A DNA stretch of 64,000 nucleotides from Drouetiella hepatica Uher 2000/2452 (GCA_019359505.1 JAHHHD010000001.1:372001-436000), one strand, 5' to 3'. Positions 52,082 to 61,713 are shown, counted from the first letter of the stretch. Notes: generated by a model not told the origin, from the letters alone. A program made the numbers and translations.

Positions 52082-52861
52082 ATGCTGCCGCGAGAAGATC
52101 TGCTCAAAGGAATTGAAGAACGCGAAACTGCGGTGCGGGTGATTGACCAGGCAGAGCAGGCAATTAAAACCTGGGAGGTTGTCTGCACAGATTTTGTGTC
52201 GCCACCTGAGTTGGCAGATATTCAGCGGATGTTCCAGAAATTGGCAGATGTGGTGACGTTGCCTTGGGGCGGCTATCCTCAAGCAGAGCGGCAGCGCATA
52301 GCGATCGCCCGTTCAGAATTGCCGATCGAGACCGCACAGGTGGCGATCGCAGCAATCGATATTTCGGGAAACTTTCTGTTTGATCAAGCTACCCATCGAG
52401 ACTTTTTAGGAGCGCTCCTGGGAACGGGTATTGTCCGCGAAAAGGTGGGCGATATCCTGGTGTTAGGGGAGCGAGGGGCACAGGCGATCGTGGTGCCAGA
52501 ACTCGTGGAATTTTTGGAGATGAGTCTGAACCAGGTGCGATCGGTACCTGTGAAAACCCGCCGTATGGATCTGAGTGAGCTAAAGATCCGGGAACCCAAG
52601 AAGAAGGAAATGGCGACCGTGGAAGCCTCCATGCGCTTGGATGCAGTAGCGTCCGCTGGTTTTGGCATGTCGCGCAGTAAAATGGCAGATCTGATTAGCA
52701 CAGGTGATGTGCGAGTGAACTGGAAGGACATTACCCAAACTAGCCATCAGCTCAAGTCAGGTGACCTGGTTGCTATTCGCGGCAAGGGGCGCTTGGAAAT
52801 CGGCGAAGTGATGATTACCAAAAAAGACCGCTACCGGGTGCAGCTGACCCGATTTGTTTAA
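52082..52861 (+). CDS. Photosystem II S4 domain protein
   Basis: 259 residues. The N-terminal YlmH-like region (MLPREDLLKGIEERETAVRV, GGYPQAERQRIAI) precedes a C-terminal S4 RNA-binding domain (RLDAVASAGFGMSRSKMADL, VNWKDITQTSHQLKSGDLV). Cyanobacterial and plant proteins of this type are annotated as PSII S4 domain proteins; the molecular role is uncertain. ATG 52082 follows GAGG closely; an in-frame TTG at 52058 adds eight residues. The stop overlaps the convergent UbiH-type gene by four bases. Confidence 0.92.
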   Translation: MLPREDLLKGIEERETAVRVIDQAEQAIKTWEVVCTDFVSPPELADIQRMFQKLADVVTLPWGGYPQAERQRIAIARSELPIETAQVAIAAIDISGNFLFDQATHRDFLGALLGTGIVREKVGDILVLGERGAQAIVVPELVEFLEMSLNQVRSVPVKTRRMDLSELKIREPKKKEMATVEASMRLDAVASAGFGMSRSKMADLISTGDVRVNWKDITQTSHQLKSGDLVAIRGKGRLEIGEVMITKKDRYRVQLTRFV

Positions 52862-54105
52862 CGCTTCGACAGGTTAGGATGTCGTCCTGCTGCACCCGTC
52901 ATCAGCCAGAGCGCCAAGAACTTGACCGGACGGGCAACCTGCATGACGCGAAGACCCAAGCGGCGAATCACGACCAAGGGCAGCCAGCGATTGGAGAAAA
53001 TGCGATCGAGCAGATCGGTGAATCCTAGAATCGCCAGATTTTCCAGCTTACGCCAGCGATCGTACCGTTTGAGAACGCTGATTTTGCCAATATCTTCACC
53101 GCGTTGGTAAGCCGCCTCCAGCACCTGCGCCAGAGCAGCAGCATCGCGGATGCCCATGTTCAAGCCCTGTCCGCCGACGGGATGGCAGCAGTGCGCTGCA
53201 TCGCCAATCAGGGCTAGACGAGGCTGCGTGTAGCGATCGCTTTGCATCAGCTGCACCGGAAACAGGATGCGCGGACTCAACAATTCCAGCTTGCCTAGCT
53301 GTCCCTCATAGCGGCGGTTTAGCTCAGCCAGAAACTCGGACTCGCTGCTTTCCAAAAGCTGCTGGGCTTCGGCATGGGGTGCAGTCAAAACAATCTGGCA
53401 GCGGTTATCGGGCAGCGGCAGAGTGGCGAAAGGGCCGCTTTCCCAGAAGTGCTCACGGGCAATGTTTTCATGAGATTTTTCGGGACGGAGGACGGCAGTG
53501 ACGCAAGACTGCCAGTATTGCCAGCCGTGGGTCGTGATTCCAGCAGCGGTACGAATGGGCGATCGCGCTCCATCGGCGGCAACTAAGAGCCGGGTATGGA
53601 CTGTCTGAGTTTCTCCTGCGATCGCCAGCGTCAGCGCCACAACATCTGCCTGATAGTCTACCTGCACCAACTCTGCCGGACAGAGCCAGGTGATGTCTGC
53701 ACCTTCCAGCTTGTCTAGTAATGCCTGCACTAAGACGCAATGTTCGCCCACATAGCCTAATGATTTTGTGCCCAAATCCTCTGGCTTCAGGTTGACGATC
53801 GTGGAATAATCGGCATCCGCCATGCGAATCTGGTTAAACGTAGTAATGTGGGGTAAAATCTGCTCCCAAACGCCTAGCCCCTGAAAGATTCGTCCTGACA
53901 TCAGCGTGATGGCATAGGCGCGACGCTGACTGAGTCCGGCTTCACGGGGTTTCGCTTCAATAATGGCGACTCTTAGCCCTGCGTCTTTGAGGGCACAGGC
54001 AAGGGTCAAGCCAACGATGCCCGCCCCGGCGATCGCGATATCAAAGTCGAGTGGAGAAATGGGGAGTGAAGAGTGGGGAGTGGATGGGTGCTGAGCCAGT
54101 GCCAT
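52858..54105 (-). CDS. FAD-dependent hydroxylase (UbiH/COQ6 family)
   Basis: 415 residues. The N-terminal Rossmann motif is IAIAGAGIVGLTLACALKDA; the DG motif is AADGARSPIR; the second FAD-binding block is LIGDAAHCCHPVGGQGLNMG. Family members hydroxylate quinone rings and related aromatics. In a cyanobacterium a quinone or other secondary substrate is plausible, but its identity is not determined. Convergent overlap with the PSII S4 gene shares TTAA as both stops. Confidence 0.92.
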   Translation of the reverse strand: MALAQHPSTPHSSLPISPLDFDIAIAGAGIVGLTLACALKDAGLRVAIIEAKPREAGLSQRRAYAITLMSGRIFQGLGVWEQILPHITTFNQIRMADADYSTIVNLKPEDLGTKSLGYVGEHCVLVQALLDKLEGADITWLCPAELVQVDYQADVVALTLAIAGETQTVHTRLLVAADGARSPIRTAAGITTHGWQYWQSCVTAVLRPEKSHENIAREHFWESGPFATLPLPDNRCQIVLTAPHAEAQQLLESSESEFLAELNRRYEGQLGKLELLSPRILFPVQLMQSDRYTQPRLALIGDAAHCCHPVGGQGLNMGIRDAAALAQVLEAAYQRGEDIGKISVLKRYDRWRKLENLAILGFTDLLDRIFSNRWLPLVVIRRLGLRVMQVARPVKFLALWLMTGAAGRHPNLSKR

Positions 54106-54185
54106 ACGGAATGAAAAGAAGGAAATGGGTCGTCACATTTATTTATATTGTGACTCACATTGTGGTGCGATCGTCAGCCTGGAGC

Positions 54186-54242
54186 AAGCTAATTGCCCAT
54201 AAGCTAATTGCCCATAAGCTAATTGCCCATAAGCTAATTGCC
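54186..54242. repeat. 15-bp tandem repeat (3.8 copies) starting at a stop codon
   Basis: AAGCTAATTGCCCAT is repeated; the partial last unit contains the stop of the HEAT gene. In that gene's frame every unit repeats the codons ATG GGC AAT TAG. Confidence 0.92.
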
Positions 54243-55190
54243 TAGCTCTAAGCTGCTTGCGTCTTCTCTTTGGGCGGCGGCAGATTGAACGCGCTGCCAG
54301 AGTACCGGATCTTGCCGATAGATTTGCAGGGCGGCGATCGCGTTTTGGGCATCTAAGAGTCTGCCTTTGGCAATCAGCGTCATCAGAAAGTCTAGGGCAG
54401 CTTCGGTACGCAGCATGGCGATCGCCAGTAATCCCGTTTGGCGCAGCTCTGGGTCGGCTTGTTTTTGCCACCAGGTTGTGAGGATCTCAAGGGCTGCGGG
54501 TAAGCGAGATTCCCCCAGCGCCAAGGCAACCAGCTCTTGCGTCTGCGGTTCTGGAGCCGTGAGAAATCGCGTTGCCAAATCCAACGATTTTTGGGAGGAC
54601 AGCTTTAGCAGAGCAGCGATACATTCTGAAATGACGGCGGGTTCGTCACCGATCAAAACTCTCAACCGCAGCAGAGGCACGCCCTGATCATTTTCGCTGT
54701 AGGCGATCGCCCTGGCTGCTGCAACCCGTGCCGGAACTTCTGGATCGGCAAGCAGGTCAGCGATTTCGGCGATCGCGTCAGGATAATTCATCCGCACCAG
54801 ACCCATGGCGCAAATGCCCCGAAGTTTGGCGGCGGTATCTGCCTGTCCACCCCAGACAGGTTCTAGCTGAATGTGGCGAATGCCCTGAAGGAAAAGATCG
54901 GCTTGGTGGGCATTGAGGCGATAGAGAGCATCGGCGATCGCAGCTTTTGCGTGGCAGTTGGGATCAGTTTCGACGGGTTTGACGAGACAGCGATCGAAGG
55001 CAGTGACCAGATCAGGCTGTAAGGTAGAAAGCTCAAATTTGCCCACGAGCTTTGCCGCTTGAGCAATGGCGATCGCGTAGCGGCTCTGAAGAATGGAGCG
55101 GAGTTGGGCGATCGACTCTGCTGAGGTGGGGTCAGCCCGAAGCTGATTGAGCTGCTCTAGCAGGGTTTCGAGTTTGGAGGATTTTGCCAT
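54234..55190 (-). CDS. HEAT-repeat protein
   Basis: 318 residues, nearly all helical. Repeats are visible as paired helices (CHAKAAIADALYRLN; LRGICAMGLVRMNYPDAI; VPARVAAARAIAYS; PAVISECIAALLKLS; TQELVALALGESRLP; LRQTGLLAIAMLRTE). Such scaffolds serve in phycobilin lyases and other protein-protein roles in cyanobacteria; neither is established here. ATG 55190 starts a typical helix. The gene carries at least six GCGATCGC sites, in contrast to its downstream neighbour. Confidence 0.87.
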   Translation of the reverse strand: MAKSSKLETLLEQLNQLRADPTSAESIAQLRSILQSRYAIAIAQAAKLVGKFELSTLQPDLVTAFDRCLVKPVETDPNCHAKAAIADALYRLNAHQADLFLQGIRHIQLEPVWGGQADTAAKLRGICAMGLVRMNYPDAIAEIADLLADPEVPARVAAARAIAYSENDQGVPLLRLRVLIGDEPAVISECIAALLKLSSQKSLDLATRFLTAPEPQTQELVALALGESRLPAALEILTTWWQKQADPELRQTGLLAIAMLRTEAALDFLMTLIAKGRLLDAQNAIAALQIYRQDPVLWQRVQSAAAQREDASSLELGN

Positions 55191-55234
55191 GAGGTTTCTG
55201 CAATGCCTTGTTGTACAAGGTAGCCCTTTTTCGT

Positions 55235-55675
55235 TTAGTGAGTTGCTAAAACGTAAGGGGAATGGACATCAATCAGCCAATTCTCATCAATGACTTCCAA
55301 GGTTTCATCCAAGATTAGATTTAGCTCACCCAATACAGGGTTAGTTGGGCGATCGGGGTGCTGAGAGTCAACTGCTCGATTAAGGGTGAGGCTAAATCTG
55401 AGCTATAGCCAATGACTACGTTCTAAATTTCCGGGGGTAACGCCTAAAGAACTGTCAATTAGCACCGGATCAGGCGGTTGAGTAAACTGGATCACTTCAT
55501 AAAAGTTATCTTCGTCCCAGTAGCCATTGATTTGAGCGTTGCAGGCTTGCAGATGATGGGCGGCAATGCTTTTGGCATCAAGCTGTTGTAGAGCTTGGGC
55601 GAGATCACGCCAAATGGGATGGTTTCTAATGTTGAGTCTTATAAATCTTATAAACAGGTAAATTAGGCTATCCAT
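55235..55675 (-). pseudogene. Small hypothetical gene with in-frame stop; possibly broken
   Basis: From ATG 55675 a 90-codon frame (DAKSIAAHHLQACNAQINGY...LIDSSLGVTPGNLERSHWL) ends at TAG 55403. The same frame then continues without another stop to TAA 55235, and this extension looks protein-like (NPVLGELNLILDETLEVIDE). Either the first stop is real and the tail is fortuitous, or the gene was truncated by one nonsense change. No family is recognised and no ribosome-binding site is clear. Confidence 0.4.
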
Positions 55676-55846
55676 GTTCTGAGAATGACGCACGTACCTT
55701 TTAGTATCACACCTGAACCTCAGAAGTTCGGCATTGTAGCTGGAACGATCGCCTTTGCAGCTCAAAGCTTCAGCGTTGTACCTCAGCACATGGCGCTGGA
55801 TTGAATGAGGATGAAGAGCGATCGTGCTTCTCGTTTGCTTTGTCTG

Positions 55847-58510
55847 TTAGGGAAATGGAGGCTGCCCGTAAGTGTTTGGGTGGCGGCGTTGCAGCTCTTC
55901 CCAAGGCAGCAGCAGGCTATCTTCGATTTTGGCACGGACGGACGCACTGACCTCTCCCTCATTTTTCATGAGTTCAATCAGGAATTGGTTGGCATCATAG
56001 TAACGTTTGAGTTGTTGCCTTTGCTCATCGGTGATCTGCCAGTCATATCTAAGATTGCGATATTGAATCATCACTTGCTGGAATTGCTCAACCCATTCTG
56101 CTCCATTTGATCGCCACCATTGCTGAAATGTTCTGCTATCTGCGGCGGCTGCAGATAGCGTTTCCCTTGGTTGCCCAAGTGCGTTTGTCAATTCAGGAGC
56201 AAGGTCGAGTTTAAGGGCAAGGACAAGAGTACGGGCAATGGCGTGGTCAAGGGCAGGGTCGAGGGCGCGGTCGAGGGCATTAGCGAGGGTACGGACAAGA
56301 ACAAGGGCGCGATTGTGGGCAAGGTCGAGGGCGAGGTCAAGAGCAAGATATATAGCTCTACTGGCAGCAGGCTTACAGTGCGCTGGCATAGACTCTGATT
56401 TTTCAAGTACCCAGACCAGAATTTTTTGCAAGGTGGATTCCTTGGCAATGGACTGATCAATCGCCTGCTTAATCAGCCACACTAGACGATCGGTAGGCTG
56501 TTGCGATTTCATTAGGTGCTTAACTGCTTCCTGCCATTTCCGATTGTCGATCTTTTCAGCTAATTTCTCAGGGGAAAGTTGAGTTAGCCAGCGGATGGTG
56601 AAATATTCTTGAAAAGTTAAGTGGGAAAATGACCATAGCTCGTCTGCTCTCTCAATTAGCAACCCGTGCTGTGCCTCAATGGTTCTCAGAACTGTGACTC
56701 CTTCCACTGGGTTAGCAAGCTGTAAAAATTTAGTGATATGAGCCGCAATCTCCTTCTGGTTAAACAGCACAAAATTCTGGGGAAATTTGCGAGTTGCAAT
56801 GTCAATCAGCAAGGCTTCTCGGCGCTCAACGCTCAATTCTCCATAAGCTTTACTTCCTATCTCCCATCCATCAATCTGCTTTTCAGTATTCCACTTATCC
56901 AGTAGCAACTTAATACTTCTCTGATATAGATCATCTATTTGCAAGGGAATTTCTCCCTCATCGTGCAGCACCAAACATATGAGACTCAACAACACTGGAG
57001 TTACCGTCAGTTCTTTCAGTGCCGGATTTTTGTCCATGGCATATTTTAGTATTTCCCACTGCTGCGCTACTTCCGCATCAGATTTGCCACTTGTCATAAA
57101 CCAGTTACGAACAAACTGCCTTACCTGTATTGCACTAAAATCTGCCACTTCTACTGAAGTAAATCCAACGGGAATAGACTTAATAATTTGAGTACGACAT
57201 GTCAAAATCAATCGATTTTTTGGGTAGTCTTCCGCAATCCGGTGGAGTTGACTCTGCACTATTTGACGCAATTTACTTGTCGATACCTCGTCTAACCCAT
57301 CCATCAGCACCAAGAGCTTGCCGTGTTTCAGAAGATCTTTCACCTGATGCCGTAATTGATCCACTTGCTGTTCTAGTTGCCTCACTTGCTGTTGTAGCTG
57401 CGTCAGTGTTATGGATTCCTGATTTTTTAATTCTTTAATTTTTTTAAGACACTCTCTAGACGATCTCCAATTTTCTAGTCCCAATTCTTTATCAATCTCA
57501 TCCAGGAGATTCCATTGCCCATCTTGAATTCGGCGAAATTCAATCAGGACAGCTACAAACTCCTGTTGAAATTGACCTTTACACCAATTCACTGCTAGGT
57601 GCTTTAGAAAAGTCGTTTTTCCCGATCCTGGCTTACCAAGAATCACCAGTTTAGAATTTGCGTTGGCAACCTCAAAGCCGGGATTACGTTTGATCCGATC
57701 ACCCAACCCCAAGCGGTCGTTCCGTAAATCAAAAGTTTTCAGCAGTTTATCCTGCGAAACTTGATAAGTACGGGGCGATCGATTCAGCAACCACACATCC
57801 ACATAAAGCTGATCAACCCCAATCTCTTCACCACTCAGCAACCGCATCCGGCTGTGCTGAGCCATAATCTTCTGACGGCATCGCTCTCGAACTTGTTGTT
57901 CAAGATCCCTTTGCTCTGCAAAAGCAGGTGGAAACTCTATTGAGGGTTTTTGAGAAGATTGGGGAGAAAAAAACTTTGGGTCAGGAGGCAACTCCAGTTT
58001 CACGACTCCAAGTTCTGGCTTTATAACAGTATTTTGCCGTCTAAGACGATAGCAAAGCTCTCTGTAGCTTTTTTCGTTATCAAGTCCATACTTGTCTCTA
58101 GAATTCAGTATCAAAGGAACATGGGCTAGGTCAGGCGAAGCGCATACAACTGGAATAAACTTAGCGTCTTCTAACTGAGCGTTATAAAGATGTTGCCTAA
58201 TAATGGTTCCTTCCCAGGAAACGCCTAGACCTTTCCCAGGCTCTTCCTTTCCCTCAAACCGCTGCTTGTATGTCTCAGTACAGACTATGAGTACAAACTC
58301 AGCCCATTCAATCTTCTCCTGCATCCACAGATCCCACCCTTGGACAGGAGTATAGGGAGGTTCGGCTCGAACATACCGATCTATATCTGCATCAATTCCC
58401 CAGGTCTTACGTAGCGTATTTGCTACTGCTAACACATGTTCCTTATGCTCATCTGAATCCCAGCTATAACTGATGAAGACTTTCGTCGGGGCTTCTGCTT
58501 CCTCTGTCAT
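55847..58510 (-). CDS. SEFIR-NACHT STAND ATPase, candidate immune protein
   Basis: 887 residues. The N-terminal SEFIR/TIR-like domain (about 10-160) has KVFISYSWDSDEHKEHV and a WEGTIIRQHLY region. The NACHT ATPase (about 285-560) has Walker A LGKPGSGKTTF (291-301), Walker B KLLVLMDGLDEV (about 398-409) and sensor LTCRTQ. A coiled coil of Gln/Leu heptads (about 365-395) is inserted between them. The winged-helix-like region ends WSFSHLTFQEYF. The C-terminus (about 690-887) contains an Ala-Leu-Asp-rich repeat typical of cyanobacterial NACHT proteins. Bacterial NACHT proteins can defend against phage; a sense-and-signal role is inferred. ATG 58510 is preferred to TTG 58525. GCGATCGC is absent, suggesting acquisition. 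Confidence 0.93.
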   Translation of the reverse strand: MTEEAEAPTKVFISYSWDSDEHKEHVLAVANTLRKTWGIDADIDRYVRAEPPYTPVQGWDLWMQEKIEWAEFVLIVCTETYKQRFEGKEEPGKGLGVSWEGTIIRQHLYNAQLEDAKFIPVVCASPDLAHVPLILNSRDKYGLDNEKSYRELCYRLRRQNTVIKPELGVVKLELPPDPKFFSPQSSQKPSIEFPPAFAEQRDLEQQVRERCRQKIMAQHSRMRLLSGEEIGVDQLYVDVWLLNRSPRTYQVSQDKLLKTFDLRNDRLGLGDRIKRNPGFEVANANSKLVILGKPGSGKTTFLKHLAVNWCKGQFQQEFVAVLIEFRRIQDGQWNLLDEIDKELGLENWRSSRECLKKIKELKNQESITLTQLQQQVRQLEQQVDQLRHQVKDLLKHGKLLVLMDGLDEVSTSKLRQIVQSQLHRIAEDYPKNRLILTCRTQIIKSIPVGFTSVEVADFSAIQVRQFVRNWFMTSGKSDAEVAQQWEILKYAMDKNPALKELTVTPVLLSLICLVLHDEGEIPLQIDDLYQRSIKLLLDKWNTEKQIDGWEIGSKAYGELSVERREALLIDIATRKFPQNFVLFNQKEIAAHITKFLQLANPVEGVTVLRTIEAQHGLLIERADELWSFSHLTFQEYFTIRWLTQLSPEKLAEKIDNRKWQEAVKHLMKSQQPTDRLVWLIKQAIDQSIAKESTLQKILVWVLEKSESMPAHCKPAASRAIYLALDLALDLAHNRALVLVRTLANALDRALDPALDHAIARTLVLALKLDLAPELTNALGQPRETLSAAAADSRTFQQWWRSNGAEWVEQFQQVMIQYRNLRYDWQITDEQRQQLKRYYDANQFLIELMKNEGEVSASVRAKIEDSLLLPWEELQRRHPNTYGQPPFP

Positions 58511-58583
58511 CCTGTTTTCCAGCAAACTGCGGAGGGCTTATAGCTGAATTATACTTGCCATCCCAGAGCCGTAAACGAATGCA

Positions 58584-58615
58584 GGAGGGGCATAGGGTAT
58601 GCCCTATGCCCCTCC
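58584..58615. other. Hairpin upstream of the SEFIR-NACHT gene
   Basis: GGAGGGGCATAGGG and CCCTATGCCCCTCC form a perfect 14-bp stem with loop TATG, about 75 bp before the start. It may end the GlsB transcript or affect the NACHT mRNA leader. Confidence 0.7.
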
Positions 58616-58705
58616 CATAGATCTATCTCAACTGGATGAAAAGGCGATCGCCTTCCCTACCCCCTAATCATCACCATCAAATCCTCTGGCATCCTTGATG
58701 CAGCT

Positions 58706-58963
58706 CTATGAACTCGATTTCTTGACGTGCCAGCTCCAGAGAGCCATGACTGCCACCGCTCCCAAAATTCCCCACATAATGGCATTGAGGTTCAGCACTT
58801 GAGCCGAGGTACTCACGCCCAGAAGCACTTTCCCAACATAGCCCCCGGCTAATGCGCCAATAATCCCTAAAACATTGGTTGTAAATACATTTCCGCCTTC
58901 ATTGATTAGCCGAGCCAAGGCAGCGGCAATTAGACCTAGGACAATCCAAGCCAAAACGCTCAT
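58706..58963 (-). CDS. GlsB/YeaQ/YmgE family small membrane protein
   Basis: 85 residues forming three hydrophobic helices (LAWIVLGLIAAALARLI; VLGIIGALAGGYVGKVLLG; NAIMWGILGAVAVMALWSW) with the family's glycine-rich centre. Annotated in stress-response and transglycosylase-associated families, with no proven activity. A short basic tail ends the protein. Confidence 0.92.
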   Translation of the reverse strand: MSVLAWIVLGLIAAALARLINEGGNVFTTNVLGIIGALAGGYVGKVLLGVSTSAQVLNLNAIMWGILGAVAVMALWSWHVKKSSS

Positions 58964-59177
58964 CTACTATTTTTTCCTTCACTGTATGGGGTTTCCGGCT
59001 AGACGGGCGATCGCTCACACCTTAAGCGGCCTATACTTCGAGCAGCCTGCACTTGAAGCAGTCTGACAAAGCAGCACCAGCTCCGTAAAGATTTTGAACT
59101 TAACTTCGCAAAATCTTGAGCTTTGGGCAGGATAAGTGCTTAAGTTGATTAACTTCCGTCGAAGGAAACTCTTTAAA

Positions 59178-60590
59178 CTATACAGATTGAGAGAAAGTTG
59201 CGATTGCGGGGGCAGACACCACATTTTGGGCTTCTAGGAATGCTGCGGCTCGCAAGATTAACGCCTCATTGTAAGGAGCAGCGATGATTTGCACCCCGAT
59301 CGGTAGGGCATGAGGTCTCTGAATCGGCACCGACAGAATCGGTAAGCCAATAAATGAAAGGGGTTGGGTGAATATTCCCAAGTTAGGACGCACCAACATC
59401 TCCTGTCCATCCAATGTCATCATTTGTTGACCAATTAGCGGTGCGGGGCAAGGAGTCGCCGGGGCCAAAATCAGATCCACCGACTGAAAAACTTCGCGAA
59501 CGCGATCGCGGTACCAACGCCGAAACCGCTGCGCCTGCAAATACCAGGTGTTGGGAATCATGGTGCCCGCCAAAAAGCGATCGCGGGTCGCCGGATCAAA
59601 ATCTTGAGGACGAGACTTCAGCCTTGCTAGGTGGAGATTGCTGCCTTCGCAGGCCGTAATGATATACGCCGAGGCTCTAGCGCGATCGGTTTCCGGCAGG
59701 ATGACACGCTGAGTTGCGCCTAGCGCCAGCGCCACTTTTTCCACGGCAGCAAAAACTTCTGGTTCAGCACCACGGGTGAAGTAGTCGCCAGCGATCGCAA
59801 TCCGCAGTCCCTCAATGCCCAGCCCTAGCTGCGGCAGACAAAACTCTGGCGATCGCTGTGTACAAACCGGATCGTGGGGATCTGCGCCCTGCATCAGGTC
59901 AAAGCTTGCCGCAATGTCGCGTACCGATCGAGCAAACGGTCCCAGATGATCCAAGCTGCTGCAAAACAGAAATGCGCCCGATCGAGAGATTCTGCCGTAG
60001 GTGGGCTTGAGTCCGAAAATGCCGCAAAAGGAAGAGGGGACGCGAATCGAGCCGTTGGTGTCGGAACCTAAAGTCAGCGGCACCAGTCCTCCGGCAACTG
60101 CTGCTGCCGATCCGCCTGAAGACCCACCCGCCACTCGGCTTAAGTCATGGGGATTGTGAGTGTCGCCATAGTGGCTGTTTTCGGTGACAAAGCCATAGGC
60201 ATATTCATCCATATTCAGGGCACCCACCAAAACGGCTCCTGCTTGTTTCAATGCCGTGACGGTGAAGGCATCCTCAGTGGCAGGCGGGCGATCTTGATTG
60301 ATCTTGGAACCAGACAGAGTTGGCAGACCTTTGATATCCAGCAAATTTTTGACGGCGAACGGCACCCCTGCCAAACTGCCTGGATCTTTGCCTTGGGCGA
60401 TCGCCTTATCCACTGCTTGCGCATCGGCGATCGCCTGTTCCTTCAAAACGGCTGTGAAGCTGTTTAAAGCCGGATCATGCTTTGCGATCCGATCCAAAGA
60501 CGACCGAACAACCGTTTCTGCACTAATCTCTTGCGATCGTACTGCTGTAGCAATAGCGATCGCGTCTGCCTGTTCCAAGTTGATTGCCAT
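59178..60590 (-). CDS. atzE: AtzE-family amidohydrolase
   Basis: 470 residues of the amidase signature family. The Ser-cisSer-Lys triad is visible: Lys81 (AVKNLLD), Ser157/158 ([15 protein letters not shown]) and Ser181 ([11 protein letters not shown]). The whole sequence follows the AtzE pattern, whose characterised member hydrolyses 1-carboxybiuret in cyanuric-acid breakdown and needs the small subunit AtzG. An AtzG/DUF4089 gene lies upstream on the same strand, with two unrelated genes between. No AtzD, AtzF or AtzH is visible, so the native substrate is probably another amide. Confidence 0.92.
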   Translation of the reverse strand: MAINLEQADAIAIATAVRSQEISAETVVRSSLDRIAKHDPALNSFTAVLKEQAIADAQAVDKAIAQGKDPGSLAGVPFAVKNLLDIKGLPTLSGSKINQDRPPATEDAFTVTALKQAGAVLVGALNMDEYAYGFVTENSHYGDTHNPHDLSRVAGGSSGGSAAAVAGGLVPLTLGSDTNGSIRVPSSFCGIFGLKPTYGRISRSGAFLFCSSLDHLGPFARSVRDIAASFDLMQGADPHDPVCTQRSPEFCLPQLGLGIEGLRIAIAGDYFTRGAEPEVFAAVEKVALALGATQRVILPETDRARASAYIITACEGSNLHLARLKSRPQDFDPATRDRFLAGTMIPNTWYLQAQRFRRWYRDRVREVFQSVDLILAPATPCPAPLIGQQMMTLDGQEMLVRPNLGIFTQPLSFIGLPILSVPIQRPHALPIGVQIIAAPYNEALILRAAAFLEAQNVVSAPAIATFSQSV

Positions 60591-60710
60591 TCCTGATTCC
60601 TAAGGTGAACTTACAGTTTAAATAGCAGCAAATAGCTGCTCTGGTATAGCGATCGCTCTTCTTCCGCTGATCTAACGCAGTATTCGGCTACGTACTCACG
60701 TTTATAGACT

Positions 60711-61325
60711 TTACCCTACGAAAGCCAGCACTCCTTCGCCATGCCCTGCGCTCAATGCATAGAAAGCTCTCAGCTTCTCAAAATCTTCTTGTACCCATTT
60801 GCAGCAGTCTTCATTTTCCTCGACATGAATCTTGTAAATTTCAGCTTCTCTCATTGCCTGTGGATTCCAGTGAGAACGAAGCATTTCTAGGGTTACTGTC
60901 TCTAGCTTGTCTTGAACATGACATACTTCAACTGGAGACAGGTAACGAATAGGAAAACCGATCGTGGTTTGGGTTGCCTCGTTCAGTATCTCACCGCCAA
61001 ATATTGCCTTCTCAACCCAATGAGTCCAGTCTTTTGGTTCGCCCTTTCGCCGTCCTTCTGAGAGCAGATAGTAGAGCATATCCCAGCTGCGACCCAGGTA
61101 CAGGTTTCGATGTTCAATTCCCGGATAATGATCAATTGCCTGACGTACCTCATGAACAAACTCAATGAAGAGTTGATCATTAGCACGATGGTCTAACTCC
61201 TCCTGGGATGTTAGAGCATAGGATTTGAAAAACTCAAGATTGGCGCCAAAATCTGGTTCATGACGCGATCGTGCAAGCAGTCTGCAAGCATCAGGCATTG
61301 ACTGAAAGCGAAGGTCTAACCCCAT
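60711..61325 (-). CDS. DUF1877 family protein
   Basis: 204 residues: MGLDLRFQSMPDACRLL, YLGRSWDMLYYLLSEGRR and AIFGGEIL match the DUF1877/YfbM pattern. The C-terminus is IRYLSPVEVCHVQDKLETV then an acidic region. YfbM-type proteins have no proven activity. The start is 4 bp after the preceding membrane-protein stop, so the two form a translational pair. GCGATCGC is not seen in either gene. Confidence 0.88.
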   Translation of the reverse strand: MGLDLRFQSMPDACRLLARSRHEPDFGANLEFFKSYALTSQEELDHRANDQLFIEFVHEVRQAIDHYPGIEHRNLYLGRSWDMLYYLLSEGRRKGEPKDWTHWVEKAIFGGEILNEATQTTIGFPIRYLSPVEVCHVQDKLETVTLEMLRSHWNPQAMREAEIYKIHVEENEDCCKWVQEDFEKLRAFYALSAGHGEGVLAFVG

Positions 61326-61329
61326 AGCT

Positions 61330-61713
61330 TCAATGCACCCTCAACCACCGCCAATATATTATGGCTCCTACGATTACACCCAAAGACGGTAGAATTCCGA
61401 TCGCTACAACCGATGATTCGGCTATGTTGGATGAAATTGAATAAACGCACTTCTTGGATTCCTCGTTGCATGCGATTGCCACCATAGCAGTCAAAAGCGT
61501 TAGCAACAGCCCACTTGACCAACCACATAGCGTACAGAAAAGAATTAAATTAACTTCATCATCGTCATTATTGGTTTTTGATTTAACAAACTGATAAACG
61601 ATGAAACTAATGATGAAGGCAAACACTATTCCTATAACTGTGCCAAATAGCGCAAATAAACTGAGACCTAGCCATTTAAACCCCTCCCAATCTCCACTTC
61701 CGAGATGATCCAT
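61330..61713 (-). CDS. Small polytopic membrane protein paired with DUF1877
   Basis: 127 residues with three or four hydrophobic stretches (FKWLGLSLFALFGTVIGIVF; FIISFIVYQFV; LILFCTLCGWSSGLLLTLLT; VVAIGILPSLGVIVGAIIY). Acidic loops DDDEVN and CNEESKKC, with two cysteines, lie between them. No family is recognised. It is AT-richer than surrounding genes. It occupies the space between AtzG and DUF1877. Confidence 0.7.
   Translation of the reverse strand: MDHLGSGDWEGFKWLGLSLFALFGTVIGIVFAFIISFIVYQFVKSKTNNDDDEVNLILFCTLCGWSSGLLLTLLTAMVAIACNEESKKCVYSISSNIAESSVVAIGILPSLGVIVGAIIYWRWLRVH

Noticed and set aside
52858-52861. Four-base convergent overlap of the PSII S4 and UbiH-type genes as a regulatory device
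   Set aside because: TTAA serving as stop on both strands is a simple compact arrangement and no further signal supports regulation.
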